From: JAISGQ01 sp045534445
Lineage (GTDB): Bacteria > Bacillota > Clostridia > Oscillospirales > Acutalibacteraceae
DNA: 64,000 nt
Assembly (NCBI GenBank): GCA_045534445.1
Contig: JAZSJQ010000035.1
Location: 25,786 to 89,785, forward strand
Direction of reading: 5' to 3'
Shown here: one piece after another, positions 33,765-43,588 of the stretch
How positions within the stretch are numbered: the stretch's first letter is position 1
How the letters are laid out: the number at the start of each line of letters is the position of its first letter
Made by a program: the position numbers and the translations under genes
Notes under the pieces: model-generated
What the model was told of the DNA's origin: nothing
Database searches by the model: none
What the model saw: only the letters and a program-made list of their open reading frames with translations

Positions 33765-35144
33765 TTATTTGATTTCTCTGTAGTATTTTTCAAGCATTTC
33801 GCTGTCCACTCTGTCAAGCTCGCCCTTAGGCAGCATTCCGAGAAGCTTCCAGCCTATTTCAAGGCTCTGCTCAATGCTTCTGTCTTCATTAAAGCCCTGT
33901 CTGATAAACTGCTGTTCAAAAGCTCTGCCAAATTCGAGAAGCTTTTTGTCGGCTGCTGACAAGTCTTCTTCACCGATTACCGATGCCAGACTCCTTGCGT
34001 CCTGAACCTTTGCATAAGATGCGAACAGCTGGTTTGAAAGAGCTGAATGGTCCTCTCTTGTATACCCCTCACCGATACCGTCCTTCATAAGACGGGAAAG
34101 AGATGCAAGGATAGAGACGGGAGGATAGATTCCCGAAGAATCAAGGGTTCTGTCAAGAACTATCTGACCCTCGGTAATGTAGCCTGTGAGGTCAGGGACC
34201 GGGTGGGTTATATCATCGTTTGGCATGGTAAGTATGGGAAGCTGGGTTACAGACCCCGTACTGCCCTTTACCATACCTGCTCTCTCATAAAGAGAAGCAA
34301 GATCGGAATAGAGATAACCCGGAAAGCCCTTACGGCTGGGAATTTCACCCTTTGAAGATGAAAACTCACGGCATGCCTCAGCATAAGAGGTCATATCCGT
34401 CATAACAACAAGAACGTGCTTGTTGTGGGTGAATGCAAGATACTCTGCCGCTGTAAGGGCACAACGCGGAGTCAGAATTCTTTCAATGATAGGATCATTT
34501 GCCAGATTCAGGAACATTGTAACTCTGCTGAGGATACCTGCCTCTTCAAAGGAGCGGCGGAAATAATCCGCAACGTCACTTTTTACGCCCATTGCCGCAA
34601 ATACGATACAGAAGTCGGAATTAGACTCGCCTGTTATCTTTGCCTGACGGACTATCTGCACCGCAAGCTCATTGTGCTTCATACCCGAACCGCTGAAAAT
34701 CGGCAGTTTCTGACCTCTGATAAGGGTTATCAGAGTATCGATCGAGGATATGCCTGTGCTGATATAGTTTTTCGGGTAAATTCGCGAAACGGGATTTATG
34801 GGAGTTCCGTTTATGTTTGCGCTTCTTTCGGGATATATTTCACCCAGATCATCAATGGGCTTTCCTGCTCCGTTGAACACTCTGCCGAGCATTTCCTCGG
34901 AAAGCTTCAGTTCCATGGGTTTTCCCTTGAGCACCGTTCTTGTATTTTTAAGAGAAATGCCGTTTGTGCCTTCAAAAACCTGAATTACAACACGGTCACC
35001 CTCGATCTTTACGATCCTTCCGTTTCTCGAGGTACCGTCTTCAAGTCTTATCTCCACCATTTCCTCAAAAGAGGGATTCTCCACATTTTCAAGGACTATA
35101 AGAGAACCGGAGATCTCTCTGACACCGATGTATTCAAAAATCAA
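33765..35144 (-). CDS. ntpB: V-type ATPase subunit B
   Basis: Non-catalytic head subunit, 459 residues. It lacks a P-loop lysine (SGSGMKHNELAVQIV replaces GxGxGKT), as expected for B. VFAAMGVKSDVADYFRR, MTDMTSYAEACREFSS and GFPGYLYSDLASLYERAG are conserved. The start is a TTG eight bases after AAGGAGG. It follows ntpA by 13 bases. Confidence 0.95.
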   Translation of the reverse strand: MIFEYIGVREISGSLIVLENVENPSFEEMVEIRLEDGTSRNGRIVKIEGDRVVIQVFEGTNGISLKNTRTVLKGKPMELKLSEEMLGRVFNGAGKPIDDLGEIYPERSANINGTPINPVSRIYPKNYISTGISSIDTLITLIRGQKLPIFSGSGMKHNELAVQIVRQAKITGESNSDFCIVFAAMGVKSDVADYFRRSFEEAGILSRVTMFLNLANDPIIERILTPRCALTAAEYLAFTHNKHVLVVMTDMTSYAEACREFSSSKGEIPSRKGFPGYLYSDLASLYERAGMVKGSTGSVTQLPILTMPNDDITHPVPDLTGYITEGQIVLDRTLDSSGIYPPVSILASLSRLMKDGIGEGYTREDHSALSNQLFASYAKVQDARSLASVIGEEDLSAADKKLLEFGRAFEQQFIRQGFNEDRSIEQSLEIGWKLLGMLPKGELDRVDSEMLEKYYREIK

Positions 35145-35157
35145 TCAGGTTCCCTCC

Positions 35158-36912
35158 TTAGTGAGCGGCGCTGACAGCAGCTTCAATGTCACGCATATAG
35201 CCGTCAAACAGCTCAAGATTATTATTGGGTACATCATATTTGATTCGCACAAGCTTATCAAATATGCCCGTTTCGGTTATCTTTGACAGCGGAACACCTA
35301 CAGCAATGGCATTCTGTGATCTGCTGTAAAGGCGGAAAATACAGCGAAGCATGAGAAGCTGTTTTTCAAGAGGAACGTAGGTATCTTCCTTATGGAATGC
35401 GTTCTGCTGCAGGAAGCCTAAGCGTATGACTCTGGCTACTTCGATAATAAGCTTCTGATCATCGGGAAGAACGTCTGAGCCTATGAGATTCACTATCTCC
35501 ATAAGCTTTGCTTCTTCCTGAAGCAGTGCGGCTGTCTGCTCCCTGAGCTTTACAAACTCGGAGCCTACATTATTATCATACCAGTTTTTAAGGTCGTTGC
35601 CGTATTCGCTGTAGCTGTTGTTCCAGTTCACAGCAGGATAGTGTCTTGCATAGGCAAGTGCCTTGTCAAGTGCCCAGAAGCAGCGGGTGAAACGCTTGGT
35701 ATTCTGGGTAACAGGCTCAGAAAAGTCAGAGCCCTGAGGAGATACCGCACCGATGATGGTAACGGAGCCGTTCTCTCCCGAAAGAGTCTCCATGAGACCT
35801 GCGCGCTCATAGAACTCGGAAAGCCTGGAGGGCAGATATGCAGGGAAACCCTCTTCGGCAGGCATTTCCTCAAGTCTGCCCGATATCTCACGGAGAGCCT
35901 CTGCCCAACGGGAGGTCGAGTCAGCCATTATGGCAACGTGATAGCCCATATCACGGTAGTATTCAGCTAAGGTTATGCCTGTATATATTGAAGCCTCTCT
36001 TGCAGCAACAGGCATATTTGAAGTGTTTGCAATAAGCACTGTTCTGTCGGTCATGGGTCTGCCCGATTTCGGATCCATAAGCTCGGAAAATTCGGAAAGA
36101 ACCTGACACATCTCGTTTCCGCGCTCGCCGCAGCCCACATAGACGATAATATCAGCATCACACCATTTTGCAAGCTGATGCTGGGTCATGGTCTTACCTG
36201 CGCCGAAGCCGCCGGGAATTGCGGCAGTGCCGCCCTTTGCAATGGGGAAAAGAGTGTCAATTACTCTCTGACCTGTTATAAGGGGCGCGTTGGCATAAAG
36301 TCGCTTTGACACGGGTCGGGGCTTTCTGATAGGCCACTTCTGGCAGAGGGTCAGCTCATGGAGATCACCTCTGTCATCTTTGAGTGTCACAACAGTGTCG
36401 TTGACTCTGTACTTTCCGTCAGGCTTTACAGACACAACCGTACCGCTGAGAGCAGGAGGCACAAGACATCTGTGCTCGATAATAGAGGTCTCGGGGCAGG
36501 AGGCATATATCTGACCGCCTCTAAGCTTATCCCCTGCCTTCACCTTAACCTTTACGTCCCAGAGACGTTCTGTGTCAAGAGGATTTGCTGCCGCACCGCG
36601 GTCGATAAACGCACCGCACTGCTCCTCTATCTTCTTTAAGGGACGCTCAATACCGTCAAAAATATTGTCAAGTATACCGGGACCGAGGGTTACGGACAGA
36701 CGGTCGCCTGTGGAATAGACAGGATCTCCCGGACGCAGACCCGTAGTCTCCTCGTATACCTGTATTGTAGTTGTATCGTTGGCAACACCGATGACTTCCG
36801 CGGCAAGCTTCTGCTCACCTACATATACCATTTCCATCATCGAAAGGGAGGTTCTTCCCTTAACGGTAACAACGGGACCGTTGATGCCGTGTATAACACA
36901 CTGGGAGGTCAT
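35158..36912 (-). CDS. ntpA: V-type ATPase catalytic subunit A
   Basis: Catalytic subunit, 584 residues. Walker A GGFGAGKT near residue 229-236; the long non-homologous insert that distinguishes A from F-type beta is present (LDTERLWDVKVKVKAGDKL...). GCGERGNEM carries the catalytic glutamate, and MADSTSRWAEALREISGRLEEMPAEEGFPAYLPSRLSEFYERAG is nearly invariant in the family. GAGGTGA precedes the ATG. The operon should work as an ATP-driven H+ or Na+ pump in a fermenting anaerobe. Confidence 0.97.
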   Translation of the reverse strand: MTSQCVIHGINGPVVTVKGRTSLSMMEMVYVGEQKLAAEVIGVANDTTTIQVYEETTGLRPGDPVYSTGDRLSVTLGPGILDNIFDGIERPLKKIEEQCGAFIDRGAAANPLDTERLWDVKVKVKAGDKLRGGQIYASCPETSIIEHRCLVPPALSGTVVSVKPDGKYRVNDTVVTLKDDRGDLHELTLCQKWPIRKPRPVSKRLYANAPLITGQRVIDTLFPIAKGGTAAIPGGFGAGKTMTQHQLAKWCDADIIVYVGCGERGNEMCQVLSEFSELMDPKSGRPMTDRTVLIANTSNMPVAAREASIYTGITLAEYYRDMGYHVAIMADSTSRWAEALREISGRLEEMPAEEGFPAYLPSRLSEFYERAGLMETLSGENGSVTIIGAVSPQGSDFSEPVTQNTKRFTRCFWALDKALAYARHYPAVNWNNSYSEYGNDLKNWYDNNVGSEFVKLREQTAALLQEEAKLMEIVNLIGSDVLPDDQKLIIEVARVIRLGFLQQNAFHKEDTYVPLEKQLLMLRCIFRLYSRSQNAIAVGVPLSKITETGIFDKLVRIKYDVPNNNLELFDGYMRDIEAAVSAAH

Positions 36913-36925
36913 TTCTTCACCTCAA

Positions 36926-37525
36926 TCAAATAACTTTGAGCCCGCTCATTCGGGCAAATTCATCACGCTGAGCATAAAGCGCACTGTCGTAGGTTGAATC
37001 TATCGCTCGGGCAGATTCATCGTTTTCAAAGCGCAGACCGCCGATTTTTATGGAGGGGTCTTCAATTACGCTGCACTCTCTGCCAAAAGCTTCTGCGATG
37101 CAGTCCTTATGGCAAAGGTCTCTTTCACACACAAAAATTTCGGTTATGCCCTCAGAGCCCAGAAGCTTTGCGGCTTTTTCGGCACTGCGCTTAAGGTGTT
37201 CGCAGTATTCCTCGGTTTTTGTGTACTCCGTAAGCTTTTCTGCCGCTCTTGCAAATACCTCTGCTTCGATGGCATTACGCTTGATTATAAGCTCCTGTCT
37301 GGCTTTTGCCTCACGAGCGGCGATCTCCTGACTTACCTGCATTCTCACAGCAGTTGTTCGTCGGTCTATTATTTCATAAGCGCTTTCAAGAGTCGCCTTC
37401 TCTGCATTTTCAACCGCAAGACGGTTGCTTGCCTCAAGTTCTGACAGAATTCGCGTGCGCTGTTTTTCTGCATATTCGTCGATAGCAGTCAGAAACGCTT
37501 TCAGCTTTTCTTCCTGTGTAAGCAT
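36926..37525 (-). CDS. ntpE: V-type ATPase subunit E
   Basis: Peripheral-stalk subunit, 199 residues. A long helical, charged N-terminal half (residues 1-115) pairs with the small H/G subunit; the C-terminal globular part binds the head (EDPSIKIGGLRFENDESARAIDSTYDSAL). AGGCAGGTG precedes the ATG. Confidence 0.9.
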   Translation of the reverse strand: MLTQEEKLKAFLTAIDEYAEKQRTRILSELEASNRLAVENAEKATLESAYEIIDRRTTAVRMQVSQEIAAREAKARQELIIKRNAIEAEVFARAAEKLTEYTKTEEYCEHLKRSAEKAAKLLGSEGITEIFVCERDLCHKDCIAEAFGRECSVIEDPSIKIGGLRFENDESARAIDSTYDSALYAQRDEFARMSGLKVI

Positions 37526-37540
37526 AGTAAAACACCTGCC

Positions 37541-37849
37541 TTAAATTTTAACGCCGATAGCATCGCGGACATACCGCTCAATGGAGTCCTTTGCTCTGCC
37601 GTTGCCGTGTCGGTCGGGGATCTCCACAATAAGAGGACGGGTGCGGTTGAGCTTTAAGTCATAGACAAGCTCGGGACAAAGACCTATGAGCTTTTCTGTC
37701 ATAAGTATGACTCCAACGTTTTCATCGTTCATGGCTTTCTCAAGCTCAGAGCGCACTTCATTTTCCTCGTGTACGATAACACCCTCGATACCTGCAAGAC
37801 GCAGACCGATAGCGGTATCGCGATTATCACTTATCAAAAAGAATTTCAT
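37541..37849 (-). CDS. ntpF: V-type ATPase subunit F
   Basis: 102-residue CheY-like central-stalk subunit. MKFFLISDNRDTAIGLRLAGIEGVIVHEENEV is the classical start; VGVILMTEKL follows. I place the start at the ATG (37849) directly after the ntpK stop; the longer frame begins inside ntpK without a ribosome site. Translation is likely coupled to ntpK. Confidence 0.92.
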   Translation of the reverse strand: MKFFLISDNRDTAIGLRLAGIEGVIVHEENEVRSELEKAMNDENVGVILMTEKLIGLCPELVYDLKLNRTRPLIVEIPDRHGNGRAKDSIERYVRDAIGVKI

Positions 37850-37850
37850 C

Positions 37851-38309
37851 TTAATACTTTGCAAGGATCATGATAGAAACAAGCAGACCGTAGAGAGCGA
37901 TGGACTCACCGAGTGCAACGAAGATAAGTGCCTTACCGAACGCCTTGGGATCCTCACTGGTTGCGCCGATAGCAGCAGGAGCTGCTGCTGCAACAGCGAT
38001 ACCGCCGCCGATACCGGAAAGACCTGTAACAAGAGCTGCTGCGATCATGCCGAGGCCCTTGGTGGGGTCAACAGCGGAAACTGCGGCTGCAACGGTTGCC
38101 GCATCAGTGGCAGAAACTGCGGCGTCTGTAGCCGATATAGCGGAAGCACTGAAGCCGCCTGCGATAAGAGCAAGTGCGAAAATGCCGACAAAGGAAAGGT
38201 TTACTTTAAGTGCCTTACTGCCGCTTCCGTGCTTTGTAAAGGACTTGAGTGCGGCATATACGCTTGCGAAGATCACTGCAAGGGGCAGAAGATAGATAAT
38301 GTATTTCAT
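37851..38309 (-). CDS. ntpK: V-type ATPase membrane rotor subunit K
   Basis: 152-residue proteolipid with four hydrophobic segments, the duplicated-hairpin form. Only the last helix carries the ion-binding carboxylate (FVALGESIALYGLL). The residues after it, E-S-x3-Y, match the pattern of Na+-binding rotor subunits, but the matching glutamine in the other hairpin is not evident, so ion choice stays open. An alanine-rich insert (SATDAAVSATDAATVAAAVSA) lies between hairpins. GGAGG precedes the ATG. Confidence 0.92.
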   Translation of the reverse strand: MKYIIYLLPLAVIFASVYAALKSFTKHGSGSKALKVNLSFVGIFALALIAGGFSASAISATDAAVSATDAATVAAAVSAVDPTKGLGMIAAALVTGLSGIGGGIAVAAAAPAAIGATSEDPKAFGKALIFVALGESIALYGLLVSIMILAKY

Positions 38310-38326
38310 TTGTTATTCCTCCGATA

Positions 38327-40300
38327 TTATTTCATTTTTGAAGCGTCAGCAGAAAGTCTTACGGGCTCGTAGGCTCTGCCTGTACCTGAGAAGAAGCGGC
38401 TGAACATTTCGTAGAATTCAAGGCGCAGTGCCTGTATTCCTACAAGCAGTGCCTCAAGTGCCATGATAATGATATTACCGATGACAACTACGACCACATA
38501 AGTCACCGAACCGGGCTCTCCGGCCAGGGTGAACACAACCTGCATCATGCCTGCGTGTACAAGGACGAATGCGCCCACACGCATGAATGAAACAGTGTTT
38601 GATACATAGGAAAGCAGCACTTCGATAAGCTCAAAGAAGTTCTGCATTATAAAGTCGCCGGGGCTTTCGGGAAGCCAGTGCTCCTTGCCCTCAAGAAGCT
38701 CGCACAGGGGTTCTCTGCAGAATATGAGAAGCAGAGGCAGTACGATAAGCCCGAGGATAAATGGCAGTGAAAGGATCTTCCAGCCGAGAAGCAGTTCGCC
38801 GCCGACTCCCGCAATAAGCGAGGTGTAGAACACAAGTCCTGCAAGACCGTTTGAATCAAAAAGTGCCATTCCCCACTGACGCTGTTTTATCTTTGAGTAG
38901 ATGCTCAGCATTATGGCGATTATGACAAGCACAACACCGATGCCGACAGCGGTATATATAAGCCCGAGAATCGTAGAGGGGTGGTGGACATCTATAAGCT
39001 TTCCGTGTGTAAGAGGAATTCCCGTTTTTTTGTGTAGCCATGCAAAAAAGGGATTGAGCCATTCCTCAAAGCCAAACACGGAACCGAACAGCACTCCGAA
39101 GAACATGGATGATATGCCGCATATGGCTATTGCTCTGCCGAGAGGCATTTTCTTCATCTTCCACATAAAAAAGTATGCAACCAATGTCAGCACAAAGCCC
39201 TGACCCACATCACCGAACATTACGCCGAAGAGAAGGAAGTAGGTTATCGCAACAAACGGAGTCGGGTCGATCTCTCTGTATGAGGGAAGTCCGTACATGG
39301 AAACGAAAAACTCAAATGCCTTTATTGGCATGGGGTTTTTAAGTCTTGTGGGAGGCTCTTTGCCGCATTCCTCGGGTCTTTCAAGCTTGTAGGTGATCCC
39401 CTTTATCTTATCAAGCTCAGCCCTCAATCGGTTACGGCTCTTTGACGGAATCCAGCCTGCAAGGAAGAATGTGTTGGAATCACCGTATCTCGCCGCATTG
39501 TGTCTCAGATCAAAAGTCTGCTTGCGCTGAGAGAGCAGTGCATAGGTCATGGCGCATCGGTTCTTTTCCTCTGCCCAGTATTCATCGAGAAGTGCCTGAG
39601 CTTCGGAGAGCTCTGCGCTTCCCTCTTTCAGCTTCTCCTCAAGAATTGCGCAGGCTTCTTCCACCGTGCCTGTTTCCGCAGGTATCCACAGACGCTCCCA
39701 GTAAAGGCTCTGGAATATTCTGTCCACCTCACCGATTGCTTCAAGAGGCGCGCAGTAAAGTCCCCATACATATTTCTTATCCCTTGAACAGGGGAAGCAC
39801 ATAACATAAGGGTTATCGTTGTAATAGGCAAGCTTTTCGTAGCTTTCAACGGGAAGCCTGCCGAATCTCATGCAGACAAATTCACAGGCAAAAAGCTCAT
39901 CCAGCTTTATATCAAGCCCTTCAAAGTGCTTCATCTGATCAAGAGAAAGTCTGTTGGTATGTATCTCTTCCTCAAGTTTATTGATCCTTTGTGACAGCTC
40001 ATCGGTCTTTTCAGCAAAGGAATCAACAAATGCCGCAAGCTGAGAGGATTCCACCTCTGACGCGGAAGAATCATAATCGGGAACGGTTAGTTTTGCGGCA
40101 CACAATGCATTTTCAAGCTTGGTAAGGTAGTAGCTGTATGGATTGTCCTCGTTCAAAGCAGAATAGCCCTGCTTGCTGTCGAAAAAATCCGTCGCCTGTT
40201 CAATGTGAAAGTCGCCGTTCTCACAGCAGGTCTGTATTGCCTTGTCAAGCTTGCTCATGTCACCGCTGACAGTCACAAGCCTCATTCTTGAAATAGCCAA
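38327..40300 (-). CDS. ntpI: V-type ATPase subunit I (a)
   Basis: 657-residue stator subunit: a cytosolic arm of about 330 residues with two coiled coils, then seven or eight membrane helices. TPFVAITYFLLFGVMFGDVGQG and FIMQNFFELIEVLLSYVSNTVSFMRVGAFVLVHAGMM are the family's membrane signatures; the arginine in SFMRVGAF is essential for ion translocation. The start is a TTG about ten bases after GGAGG; the next ATG is five codons downstream. Confidence 0.95.
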   Translation of the reverse strand: MAISRMRLVTVSGDMSKLDKAIQTCCENGDFHIEQATDFFDSKQGYSALNEDNPYSYYLTKLENALCAAKLTVPDYDSSASEVESSQLAAFVDSFAEKTDELSQRINKLEEEIHTNRLSLDQMKHFEGLDIKLDELFACEFVCMRFGRLPVESYEKLAYYNDNPYVMCFPCSRDKKYVWGLYCAPLEAIGEVDRIFQSLYWERLWIPAETGTVEEACAILEEKLKEGSAELSEAQALLDEYWAEEKNRCAMTYALLSQRKQTFDLRHNAARYGDSNTFFLAGWIPSKSRNRLRAELDKIKGITYKLERPEECGKEPPTRLKNPMPIKAFEFFVSMYGLPSYREIDPTPFVAITYFLLFGVMFGDVGQGFVLTLVAYFFMWKMKKMPLGRAIAICGISSMFFGVLFGSVFGFEEWLNPFFAWLHKKTGIPLTHGKLIDVHHPSTILGLIYTAVGIGVVLVIIAIMLSIYSKIKQRQWGMALFDSNGLAGLVFYTSLIAGVGGELLLGWKILSLPFILGLIVLPLLLIFCREPLCELLEGKEHWLPESPGDFIMQNFFELIEVLLSYVSNTVSFMRVGAFVLVHAGMMQVVFTLAGEPGSVTYVVVVVIGNIIIMALEALLVGIQALRLEFYEMFSRFFSGTGRAYEPVRLSADASKMK

Positions 40301-40347
40301 ATTCTTTCAGCCTCCTTCATAGGAGTAATATTAAAGACCCATATGTA

Positions 40348-41406
40348 TCAATAGTTGTCCATTACTATAAGTTCAGTAATGCGCTCAGGAGTAAGTCCGT
40401 ATCGAATTCCTTCGATTATGGTGATTATCTCGGTAAGCTCGGTTTCCGTAAGTGTCATATAAGAAAGCAGAACAACCGAAGGATTTGTCGAAAAATGCAT
40501 ATAGTGGAAAGCTCTCTTGTATCGAAGCTCTCTGAATACATTGTCGATGTGATTGCGGTTTATAAGCTCAAGATTGACCTCTCGCCTGTAAGGAGTCTTT
40601 TTAAGGAGAATCTCAAGCACTTCCTCCGCGCTTTCCGCCGCAGTGATCTCTTTCATCATTCGGCGGCTTATCCTCGCGGAAAACGGGTAAAGCATGGAAC
40701 TTATGAACTCAGGGGAAGCCTTGTAATACTTTTTCAGCCTGTAGGCTGTCATTACATTGTGAAGTTCTATTTCTGTTCCGAAAAGATCCAGAAGCTCCTT
40801 TCGGGCTTCGCCTGTATAATACTTTCTGCAGGCGGCGATCGCCGTATCATAAAGCTTTGAATACATCAGATTCTCGACCAACGCGTAATCAAAGCGGTTT
40901 CCGTTATAGGGCACACTTCTGAGAACATCGTAATAGATGCTCTTTTTTATATGCTCAAGGAATTCCGAAAAAGTCCGTATCCGAGACAACTCCATAAGCT
41001 TTACGCCTGTATGCTTTTCAAAAAACATCGGCAGCGTAAAAATATACTCCTGTGGGTGTCCTGCGTCGAGATACTGAAGAAATGACAGATACTGCTTCAG
41101 TTCCATTCTGTTAAGTACAAAGTCCGCCAGATGCTCGCCCACTGATATTTCATAACGGCACAGTGCCTCAAACTGTGAGAAAAGCATTCTGTTCAGCTCT
41201 GTCTCAAGCTGGCCTCTGTGAGTAAGCCGTTCGTCAACATTTGAAAGAGCCTCAGAATAACGTGTGTTGCTCTTGAGATATGACGCAACCTCGGAAAGTG
41301 TTCTGGAATTTATAAGAATATCAATATCGTGCTGTGTGAGGCGCCTGCCGAACATGGCACGGCATTTTGCATACAGCGCATTTGACGCATTTGAACTTAT
41401 CGGCAC
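40348..41406 (-). CDS. ntpC: V-type ATPase subunit C (d)
   Basis: About 352 residues. Funnel-shaped helical subunit that joins the rotor ring to the central stalk. ALYAKCRAMFGRRLTQHDIDILI, VENLMYSKLYDTAIAA and DLFGTEIELHNVMTAYRLKKYY are typical. Two GTG codons compete; the one at 41406 is preferred because AGGAGG lies seven bases away, whereas the GTG at 41412 is too close to it. Confidence 0.92.
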   Translation of the reverse strand: MPISSNASNALYAKCRAMFGRRLTQHDIDILINSRTLSEVASYLKSNTRYSEALSNVDERLTHRGQLETELNRMLFSQFEALCRYEISVGEHLADFVLNRMELKQYLSFLQYLDAGHPQEYIFTLPMFFEKHTGVKLMELSRIRTFSEFLEHIKKSIYYDVLRSVPYNGNRFDYALVENLMYSKLYDTAIAACRKYYTGEARKELLDLFGTEIELHNVMTAYRLKKYYKASPEFISSMLYPFSARISRRMMKEITAAESAEEVLEILLKKTPYRREVNLELINRNHIDNVFRELRYKRAFHYMHFSTNPSVVLLSYMTLTETELTEIITIIEGIRYGLTPERITELIVMDNY

Positions 41407-41436
41407 GCTCACACCTCCTTAACAGCATTGATTTTA

Positions 41437-41769
41437 TCAGTCAGCGTCGATTACATTCTTAAAAAGCTCATCTACCCATCTGTCGCCCATCTCCGAATAA
41501 CGGGCATCAAGGGCATCTGATGCGTTCTGATATTTCTTCTGAGTTTTTTCCCACTGTCCGTCTGCGTATTCAGCTTCGGCATTTTTGATAACATCAACCC
41601 TGCGAAGCGCACGGGACATATACTCATCACGGACCGCATTCACACGCTCCGCAATATGCTTGTCTGCATTCGCCGCGTTTTCCCTCACACGCTGTGTAGC
41701 CTCACGGGCTTTTTTATCAGTTGCGATTATCGTGTCAATGGCACGTTTCAAGTCGTTTCGTTCGCTCAT
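41437..41769 (-). CDS. V-type ATPase peripheral-stalk subunit (G/H type)
   Basis: 110 residues, wholly helical and charged (IDTIIATDKKAREATQRVRENAANADKHIAERV), as expected for the partner of subunit E. First gene of the operon, the usual place for this subunit in Clostridia. AAGGAGG precedes the ATG, and a promoter lies about 40 bases upstream. Confidence 0.82.
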   Translation of the reverse strand: MSERNDLKRAIDTIIATDKKAREATQRVRENAANADKHIAERVNAVRDEYMSRALRRVDVIKNAEAEYADGQWEKTQKKYQNASDALDARYSEMGDRWVDELFKNVIDAD

Positions 41770-41807
41770 GGTGAACCTCCTTCGGAGTTAACCTGAATAT
41801 ATTCGTT

Positions 41808-41836
41808 ATTATACTCCTGAAATTTGGTTTTTGCAA
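41808..41836 (-). promoter_or_regulatory. Promoter of the V-ATPase operon
   Basis: On the minus strand TTGCAA, 17 bases, TATAAT. Confidence 0.75.
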
Positions 41837-41847
41837 TCAAATTGCGT

Positions 41848-41875
41848 GAAAACAGCCGTCTTAACGGACGGCTGT
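41848..41875 (-). terminator. Terminator of the UPF0210 operon
   Basis: ACAGCCGTC/GACGGCTGT stem; TTTTC follows on the minus strand. Confidence 0.8.
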
Positions 41876-41886
41876 AAATAATATGA

Positions 41887-43242
41887 TCAGTTTTTAAGAC
41901 TCTGCAGAGGTGCGGGGATTCTGCCGCCTCTTGAAATAAATTTTGCAGGAGAATAGGTATTTACGGGCATAACGGGACCTGAACCGAAAAGACCGCCGAA
42001 ATTAAGCTCCTCACCCGGTTTTGCACCGATTGCAGGAATAACACGCACAGCGGTGGTCTTTGAGTTGACCATTCCTATGGCCGCTTCGTCTGCGATAATA
42101 GCGGAGATTATATCAGCACTTGTATCTCCGGGGATAACTATCATATCAAGACCGACAGAGCATACTGCGGTCATCGCCTCAAGCTTATTGAGAGTCAGGG
42201 CACCGCATCTGGCGGCTTCAATCATGCCTGCATCCTCGGATACGGGGATGAATGCGCCTGACAGACCGCCGACGTGAGAACTTGCCATTACGCCGCCTTT
42301 TTTGACCGCGTCATTGAGCAGTGCAAGGCAGGCGGTAGTACCGTGAGCACCGCACTTCTCAAGACCCATTTCCTCAAGAATATAAGCAACAGAGTCACCT
42401 ACAGCAGGTGTGGGTGCAAGAGAAAGGTCAACGATACCGAAAGGTACACCGAGCCTTCTGGAAGCTTCCTGAGCAACCAGCTGACCCATTCTTGTAATCT
42501 TGAAAGCGGTGCGCTTTACAATATCAGCGACACCTGTAATATCGCGGTTGGGATGACGTGCAAGAGCGGCACGGACAACGCCGGGGCCTGAAACGCCTAC
42601 GTTTATGACGCAGTCGGGCTCACCGACACCGTGGAATGCACCTGCCATAAAGGGGTTGTCCTCAGGAGCATTGCAGAAAATTACCAGCTTTGCTGCACCG
42701 AAGGAGCAGTTGTCAGCAGTGAGCTCTGCGCACTGACGGACTATCTTGCCCATTTTGGCGACAGCATCCATATTGATGCCTGCCTTTGTGGAACCGATAT
42801 TGACAGAAGAACATACAAGATCGGTGGTGGAAAGTGCCTCGGGAATGCTGTCGATGAATTTTTCATCATAAGGTCCGAAACCCTTCTGAACAAGTGCGGA
42901 ATAACCGCCGATAAAGTTGACACCAACAGCCTTTGCCGCCTTATCAAGAACCTTTGCAAAAGGCACAGCATCTCCGCCGCTTGCAGCAGCAACAAGTGAT
43001 ACGGGTGTAACTGAAATGCGCTTGTTTATAATGGGAATACCGTATTCCTGCTCGATCTCCTCACCGACCTTTACAAGGTTTTCGGCTTTTCTGGTGATCT
43101 TGTCATAAACTGCATTGCAGGCACTTTCGGTATCTGCACGGGAGCAGTCAAGCAGACTGATGCCCATGGTAATTGTACGGATGTCCAGATGGTCATCCTG
43201 AATCATTTTTATCGTTTCAAGAATGTCTTTTGTGTTGAGCAT
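41887..43242 (-). CDS. UPF0210 / PFL-like protein (DUF711)
   Basis: 451-residue conserved protein of the UPF0210 family, distantly related to pyruvate formate-lyase-type folds but without the glycyl-radical motif. ITMGISLLDCSRADTESACNAVYDKI, GGYSALVQKGF, GVGEPDCVINVGVSGPGVVRAAL and GAHGTTACLALLNDAVKKGG are family blocks. The biochemical role is not established. It is almost always paired with the ACT-domain gene upstream, here 12 bases away, so the pair probably works as enzyme and amino-acid-sensing partner (inference). Confidence 0.92.
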   Translation of the reverse strand: MLNTKDILETIKMIQDDHLDIRTITMGISLLDCSRADTESACNAVYDKITRKAENLVKVGEEIEQEYGIPIINKRISVTPVSLVAAASGGDAVPFAKVLDKAAKAVGVNFIGGYSALVQKGFGPYDEKFIDSIPEALSTTDLVCSSVNIGSTKAGINMDAVAKMGKIVRQCAELTADNCSFGAAKLVIFCNAPEDNPFMAGAFHGVGEPDCVINVGVSGPGVVRAALARHPNRDITGVADIVKRTAFKITRMGQLVAQEASRRLGVPFGIVDLSLAPTPAVGDSVAYILEEMGLEKCGAHGTTACLALLNDAVKKGGVMASSHVGGLSGAFIPVSEDAGMIEAARCGALTLNKLEAMTAVCSVGLDMIVIPGDTSADIISAIIADEAAIGMVNSKTTAVRVIPAIGAKPGEELNFGGLFGSGPVMPVNTYSPAKFISRGGRIPAPLQSLKN

Positions 43243-43254
43243 AAGATCCCTCCG

Positions 43255-43524
43255 TCAGATGCGGTGCATGGAGTTGAAAATGTCCTCGTGCATAACGTGG
43301 ACGGACAGACCCTTTTCCTCACCGTAAGCAGTGAGCTTTGTGCGAAGCTCAGCAAGATCAACAGTGAGCTTTGAAATATCAACCAGCATGATCATTGCAA
43401 AAAGATCCTGCATGATGGACTGAGTAACCTCAGTTACGTTTGCGTTGTTTTCTGCGCAGATTGTGGAAACTCCTGCAAGAATACCTACCATATCCTTACC
43501 GATAACAGTAATAACAGCTCTCAT
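43255..43524 (-). CDS. ACT-domain protein (UPF0237)
   Basis: 89 residues, a single ACT domain: MRAVITVIGKDMVGILAGVSTICAENNANVTEVTQSIM has the GxDxxG ligand loop. UPF0237 proteins always accompany UPF0210. The ATG at 43524 follows AAAAGGAGGT; a 20-residue extension overlaps the promoter. Confidence 0.92.
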   Translation of the reverse strand: MRAVITVIGKDMVGILAGVSTICAENNANVTEVTQSIMQDLFAMIMLVDISKLTVDLAELRTKLTAYGEEKGLSVHVMHEDIFNSMHRI

Positions 43525-43551
43525 GGTGAGACCTCCTTTTGTTCTGCGTAG

Positions 43552-43580
43552 ATTGTAGCACTTTGTTCTAAAATTATCAA
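43552..43580 (-). promoter_or_regulatory. Promoter of the ACT/UPF0210 operon
   Basis: On the minus strand TTGATA, 17 bases, TACAAT. Confidence 0.7.
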
Positions 43581-43588
43581 GCATATTA

